Positions 60,727-64,000 of a DNA stretch of 64,000 nt are shown in pieces (the stretch's first letter is position 1; every line of letters begins with the position of its first letter). The stretch is from Brevundimonas lenta (lineage in GTDB: Bacteria > Pseudomonadota > Alphaproteobacteria > Caulobacterales > Caulobacteraceae). The DNA lies in assembly GCF_014196335.1 (NCBI RefSeq), contig NZ_JACIDM010000003.1, positions 1 through 64,000 on the forward strand, read 5' to 3'. The translations under genes and the position numbers were made by a program. A model generated the notes under the pieces. It ran no database searches, was not told the origin of the DNA, and saw nothing but the letters and a program-made list of their open reading frames with translations.

Positions 60727-60962
60727 GACCGCCTGGGCTTCCTGACCACCGGCGCGTCCTGCGGATCGGGCCCGGCCCCGACATCGAAGGCGCCCGATTC
60801 GTCGAAACCGACGCTGCCGACGCCCGTGGCCGACCCGGTCAGGCGCTGACGACGGCTCTGCATCGCCGCTTCAGGCGCGGCCTCCGTCAGCATGCGCGCC
60901 TCGTCCGGATCGTTGGACAGGTTCATGTGTTGGTGTTCGGGCGTGATGTCGTCACGGCGCAT
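60723..60962 (-). CDS. Small hydrophilic protein
   Basis: A 79-residue protein: MRRDDITPEHQHMNLSNDPDEARMLTEA, a GSATGVGSVGFDESGAFDVGAG segment, and a basic end RKPRRS. It is hydrophilic with no obvious domain. ATG 60962 overlaps the upstream small gene's TGA (TGATG), so it is coupled to it. Its 3' end overlaps the convergent TspO-like gene by 4 bp. Function unknown. Confidence 0.6.
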   Translation of the reverse strand: MRRDDITPEHQHMNLSNDPDEARMLTEAAPEAAMQSRRQRLTGSATGVGSVGFDESGAFDVGAGPDPQDAPVVRKPRRS

Positions 60963-61120
60963 CAGTCCTCATCCTCTTCGTTTTCGTCTTCGTTATCGTC
61001 GTTGGCGGCCTGGCGGGCGGCCCGTTCGGCGGCGGCGGAAGCGCCCGCGTCATCGGCGGCGATAGTCGGCGCGTCGGGGTCTTCCGGCGTGGCGGCGGGG
61101 TCGATGGGCTGGTCGGGCAT
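60962..61120 (-). CDS. Small acidic hydrophilic protein
   Basis: A 52-residue, strongly acidic protein: MPDQPIDPAATPEDPDAPTI, an Ala-rich helix, and a terminal NDDNEDENEEDED run. The ATG at 61120 has GGAGGCCGCC directly upstream; a longer frame is rejected. It is coupled to the next small gene by TGATG. A GGAAC-N16-CATT element upstream (61173-61149) resembles a stress-sigma promoter. Probably disordered. Confidence 0.6.
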   Translation of the reverse strand: MPDQPIDPAATPEDPDAPTIAADDAGASAAAERAARQAANDDNEDENEEDED

Positions 61121-61148
61121 GGCGGCCTCCTTCGATCTCAGGGGACTC

Positions 61149-61173
61149 AATGACGCGCAGGCGGCGATGTTCC
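61149..61173 (-). promoter_or_regulatory. Possible EcfG/SigT-type promoter
   Basis: On the minus strand GGAAC (61173-61169) and CATT (61152-61149) lie 16 bp apart, one mismatch from GGAAC-N16-CGTT. It precedes the two coupled small acidic genes and lies about 50 bp from the purL start on the other strand. Confidence 0.35.
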
Positions 61174-61221
61174 GCGACCGATGGCTGACACGGCGGCCGT
61201 CTGCCGCTATGAGGCCGGGCC

Positions 61222-63432
61222 ATGAGCGCTCCCCAGAAGACCATGGCCGAACTGGCCGCCGAATACGGCCTGGCCCCGAACGAATATCAGGTCGTCCTCG
61301 ACCGGCTGGGCCGAGAACCCAACAACGTCGAGCTCGGCGTCTTCTCGGTGATGTGGTCCGAGCACTGCTCGTACAAGTCGTCGAAGATCCACCTGGGCAA
61401 ATTCCCGACCAAGGGCCCCCGCGTCATCTGCGGGCCGGGCGAGAACGCCGGCGTCATCGACATCGATGACGGCGACGCCTGCATCTTCAAGATGGAGAGC
61501 CACAACCACCCGTCATACATCGAGCCCTACCAGGGCGCGGCGACCGGCGTGGGCGGCATCATGCGCGACGTCTTCACCATGGGCGCGCGCCCCGTGGCGC
61601 TGCTGAACGCCCTGCGCTTCGGCGATCCGTCGCACGAGAAGTCGAAGCGCCTGGTCAAGGGCGTGGTCTCGGGCATCGGCGGCTACGGCAACTGCGTCGG
61701 CGTGCCGACGGTGGCGGGCGAGACCAATTTCCACGCCGGCTACAACGGCAACATCCTGGTCAACGCCATGTGCGTCGGCATCGCCAAGGCCGACAGCATC
61801 TTCTACTCGGCCGCGCCGGGCGCGGGCATGTCGGTGGTCTATTTCGGATCGAAGACCGGCCGCGACGGCATCCACGGCGCGACCATGGCCTCGGCCGAGT
61901 TCGACGAGGATTCGGACGAGAAGCGCCCGACCGTGCAGGTCGGCGACCCGTTCGCCGAGAAGCTGCTGATCGAGGCCACCCTCGAACTGATGGCCTCGGG
62001 CGCCGTGGCCGCGATCCAGGACATGGGCGCGGCGGGCCTGACCTCGTCTTCGGTCGAGATGGCCGGCAAGGGCGGCGTCGGCATCGAACTGAACATGGAC
62101 GCCGTGCCCCAGCGCGAAGAGGGCATGACGGCCTATGAGATGATGCTGTCGGAAAGCCAGGAGCGGATGCTGGCCGTGCTGAAGCCCGGCCGCGAGAACG
62201 ACGGCTACCGCATCTTCGAGAAATGGGGCCTGGACGCCGCCGTCATCGGCAAGACCACCGACACCGGCCGCCTGATCCTGAACCACCATGGCGAGGTCGT
62301 CTGCGACGTGCCGCTGGCACCGCTGTTCGACGACGCGCCGATGTACGACCGCCCGTGGGTCCAGCCGGAGCTGCACCCCCGCCTGGCCCCCGCCGAAGTG
62401 CCGGCCCCGGAGAGCTGGGTCGATGCGGTGCTGAAGGTGCTGACCTGCCCCGACATGGCGTCCAAGCGCTGGATCTGGGAGCAGTACGACCGCCACGTGA
62501 TGGCCGACACCCTGCATGACTCCTCGACCGGCGCCGACGCCGGCGTCGTGCGCGTGCACGGCACGGAAAAGGGTCTGGCGGTCACCAGCGACTGCACCCC
62601 GCGCTATGTGCTGAACGACCCCTATGAAGGCGGCAAACAGTGCGTCGCCGAAGCGTGGCGCAATCTGACCGCCGTGGGTTCGCGCCCGATCGCGATCACC
62701 GACAATCTGAACTTCGGCAACCCGCAGCGCCCCGAGATCATGGGCCAGATCGTGCGCGCCATCGACGGCATGGCCGAGGCCTGCCGCGTGCTGGACTTCC
62801 CGGTCGTGAGCGGCAACGTCAGCCTGTACAACGAGACCAACGGTGCAGCCATTCCGCCGACCCCGACCGTCGGCGCCGTGGGCCTGCTGTCGAACTACGA
62901 TGTGGTGACCGGCTTCGGCGGCATGCACGAGGGCGATGTGCTGGTGCTGATCGGCGAGACCGTCGGCGAACTGGGCGCCTCGATCTATCTGCGTGAAGTG
63001 CTGGGCCGCGAGGACGGCGCCCCGCCGCCTGTCGACCTGGCGCTGGAGCGCAAGACCGGCGACTTCGTGCGCGAGCAGATCCACGACGGCGTTCTGACCG
63101 TGGTGCACGACCTCTCGGACGGCGGCCTGATCGGCGCGGCGGCGGACCTGGCCCTGGCCTCGGACGTCGGCGTCGAGCTGGATGCGGACAGCAAGACCCA
63201 CGCCCACATCCTGCTCTTCGGCGAAGACCAGGCGCGCTACCTGGTGGCCGTGCAGGACGCCACGGACGTGATCGCAAAAGCCCAGGCAGCCGGTCTGCAC
63301 GCCTCGGTGGTCGGCCGCGCCAAGGGCCGTGACTTCACGTCGACGGGCCCGAACGGCGACCTGTTCCGCCTGCCGCTGGATCATCTGCGCGAGATGCACG
63401 AAGCGTGGATGCCGAACTGGATCGAGGGTTGA
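61222..63432 (+). CDS. purL: Phosphoribosylformylglycinamidine synthase subunit PurL
   Basis: A 736-residue 'small' PurL, consistent with separate PurQ and PurS. It shows [53 protein letters not shown] (metal/ATP site), [13 protein letters not shown] and a second AIR-synthase-like repeat with [11 protein letters not shown] and [12 protein letters not shown]. It makes FGAM using ammonia from PurQ. ATG 61222. It is followed directly by two lipoprotein genes. I see no purine-linked RNA switch upstream. Confidence 0.97.
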   Translation: MSAPQKTMAELAAEYGLAPNEYQVVLDRLGREPNNVELGVFSVMWSEHCSYKSSKIHLGKFPTKGPRVICGPGENAGVIDIDDGDACIFKMESHNHPSYIEPYQGAATGVGGIMRDVFTMGARPVALLNALRFGDPSHEKSKRLVKGVVSGIGGYGNCVGVPTVAGETNFHAGYNGNILVNAMCVGIAKADSIFYSAAPGAGMSVVYFGSKTGRDGIHGATMASAEFDEDSDEKRPTVQVGDPFAEKLLIEATLELMASGAVAAIQDMGAAGLTSSSVEMAGKGGVGIELNMDAVPQREEGMTAYEMMLSESQERMLAVLKPGRENDGYRIFEKWGLDAAVIGKTTDTGRLILNHHGEVVCDVPLAPLFDDAPMYDRPWVQPELHPRLAPAEVPAPESWVDAVLKVLTCPDMASKRWIWEQYDRHVMADTLHDSSTGADAGVVRVHGTEKGLAVTSDCTPRYVLNDPYEGGKQCVAEAWRNLTAVGSRPIAITDNLNFGNPQRPEIMGQIVRAIDGMAEACRVLDFPVVSGNVSLYNETNGAAIPPTPTVGAVGLLSNYDVVTGFGGMHEGDVLVLIGETVGELGASIYLREVLGREDGAPPPVDLALERKTGDFVREQIHDGVLTVVHDLSDGGLIGAAADLALASDVGVELDADSKTHAHILLFGEDQARYLVAVQDATDVIAKAQAAGLHASVVGRAKGRDFTSTGPNGDLFRLPLDHLREMHEAWMPNWIEG

Positions 63433-63434
63433 GC

Positions 63435-63833
63435 TTGCGCGCCGTCGTCGCGGGGCTGGTGCTGGGCCTGACGCTGGCCGCCTGTCAGACGTCGCCCGAA
63501 GTGCCGACGGCGCCGGTCACCCAGATGTCCGTGTCCATTCCCGTCGACTGCGACATTGAGGTGGTGTTCGGCAGCTACGCCATGGGCGCCGATCAGGCCC
63601 TGCGCGGGCGGGTGCGGGAGCTGCTGGCGTCGAACACGGGCGTGGGGGAGTTCAGCGAGAAGCGTTGGGGCCGGGAGGGCGAGTCGACCTTCTGCATCCA
63701 TGCCATCAATCCCGGCGCGGCGGACAGCCTGTACACGACGATCGCCGGCTGGATTCCGGACAGCAGCGACCGGCATCCGACCAGCGTCGCCCACCGCGAC
63801 GGACGCAGCCGCGCCGCCACCTGGCCGGGCTGA
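63435..63833 (+). CDS. Predicted lipoprotein
   Basis: A 132-residue protein starting TTG 63435 (GAGG 7 nt upstream), 2 bp after the purL stop. The signal sequence ends in LAAC (lipobox, Cys about residue 16). The mature part has PVDCDIEVVFGSYAMGADQALRGRVRELLASN and a second Cys in STFCIHAINPG, so a disulfide is possible. No family recognised. It probably shares the purL transcript. Confidence 0.75.
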   Translation: MRAVVAGLVLGLTLAACQTSPEVPTAPVTQMSVSIPVDCDIEVVFGSYAMGADQALRGRVRELLASNTGVGEFSEKRWGREGESTFCIHAINPGAADSLYTTIAGWIPDSSDRHPTSVAHRDGRSRAATWPG

Positions 63834-63844
63834 GGACACCCAGA

Positions 63845-64000
63845 ATGCGTACGGCCCTCCCCTTCCTGCTGCTCGCCACCCTGGGGCTTGCCGCCTGCGA
63901 CGGCGGCGGCGATCCGGTTGAGCAGGCGCTGCGCGAGACCGCCGCGGCCAATCACGCGGCGCGGCTGCCGGAGGAGAGCGTTTCGGTGAAGCCGGCGGGC
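63845..64000 (+). CDS. Lipoprotein, truncated by the window edge
   Basis: ATG 63845 opens MRTALPFLLLATLGLAAC, a lipoprotein signal with lipobox LAAC. It is followed by a Gly/Asp-rich linker and EQALRETAAANHAARLPEESVS before the window ends. It is co-directional with, and 11 bp after, the preceding lipoprotein gene, so they are probably in the same operon. The function cannot be judged from the N-terminal 52 residues. Confidence 0.7.
   Translation, partial: MRTALPFLLLATLGLAACDGGGDPVEQALRETAAANHAARLPEESVSVKPAG

Noticed and set aside
61513..63399. 628-aa open frame antisense to purL
   Set aside because: Low-complexity His/Arg/Gly/Val-rich translation typical of antisense shadows; purL on the other strand is unambiguous.

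Overview
The window is a gene-dense chromosomal stretch of very high G+C. Its gene content points to a stalked or swarming alphaproteobacterium of the Caulobacterales. I would guess Brevundimonas from the holdfast-anchor genes hfaABD, Caulobacter-type flagellins without a variable central domain, a flagellin-locus protein resembling FlaEY, the lspA-bamF pair and the F1-ATPase zeta-type inhibitor. I see no tRNA, CRISPR array, insertion sequence or plasmid function. Most genes are core or housekeeping.

Layout. The left edge (1-592) looks like the promoter and antiterminator leader of an rRNA operon running leftwards out of the window; this is an inference. Then come a CBS-domain protein, a rhomboid protease that probably starts at CTG, and the complete hfaA-hfaB-hfaD holdfast-anchor operon (1.9-4.5 kb). 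A periplasmic M16 protease, a proline/cysteine-rich secreted protein, a PAS protein, a gamma-carbonic anhydrase and PhoH follow to 10.8 kb. The 11.0-16.4 kb stretch holds a cation/proton antiporter, lspA-bamF, an EamA transporter, ssb and two envelope proteins. The flagellin locus (16.4-21.7 kb, minus strand) has a sigma-54-like promoter. Behind it sits a small phage-like cassette: a DUF2793/glycine-rich fibre, a 53-aa protein, a holin-like protein and an M15 endolysin (21.9-24.2 kb).

From 24.3 to 34.2 kb there is housekeeping metabolism, including a tightly overlapped DUF1285-Nudix-CCA operon and an enoyl-CoA hydratase/MBL pair. Palindromic repeats are concentrated at 34.7-38.5 kb. Two related copies flank a DUF559 endonuclease-like gene lodged between glyQ and glyS, which are normally adjacent. 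From 39.7 to 50.7 kb come a polysaccharide deacetylase, a fasciclin protein, ispE, a TPR protein, ETF-ubiquinone oxidoreductase, a uracil-DNA glycosylase-like protein that lacks two of four Fe-S cysteines, a lytic transglycosylase and a GST.

From 50.8 to 63.4 kb purine biosynthesis dominates: purB, purU, purC, purS, purQ and purL. Other genes are interleaved: a hypoxanthine-type DNA glycosylase overlapping purU, a 43-aa membrane protein overlapping purS, a PEBP-family protein, a secreted HD protein and small acidic proteins. A 219-bp palindromic element with perfect 41-bp arms lies between purS and purQ. The window ends inside a lipoprotein gene.

I found no clearly new multi-gene system. The best leads are the repeat-flanked DUF559 insertion in glyQS, the large palindromic elements, the intrinsic terminator just upstream of phoH, the Fe-S-deficient UDG, and the phage-lysis cassette beside the flagellins. 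All family assignments are by recognition of motifs and overall sequence character, without database searches.
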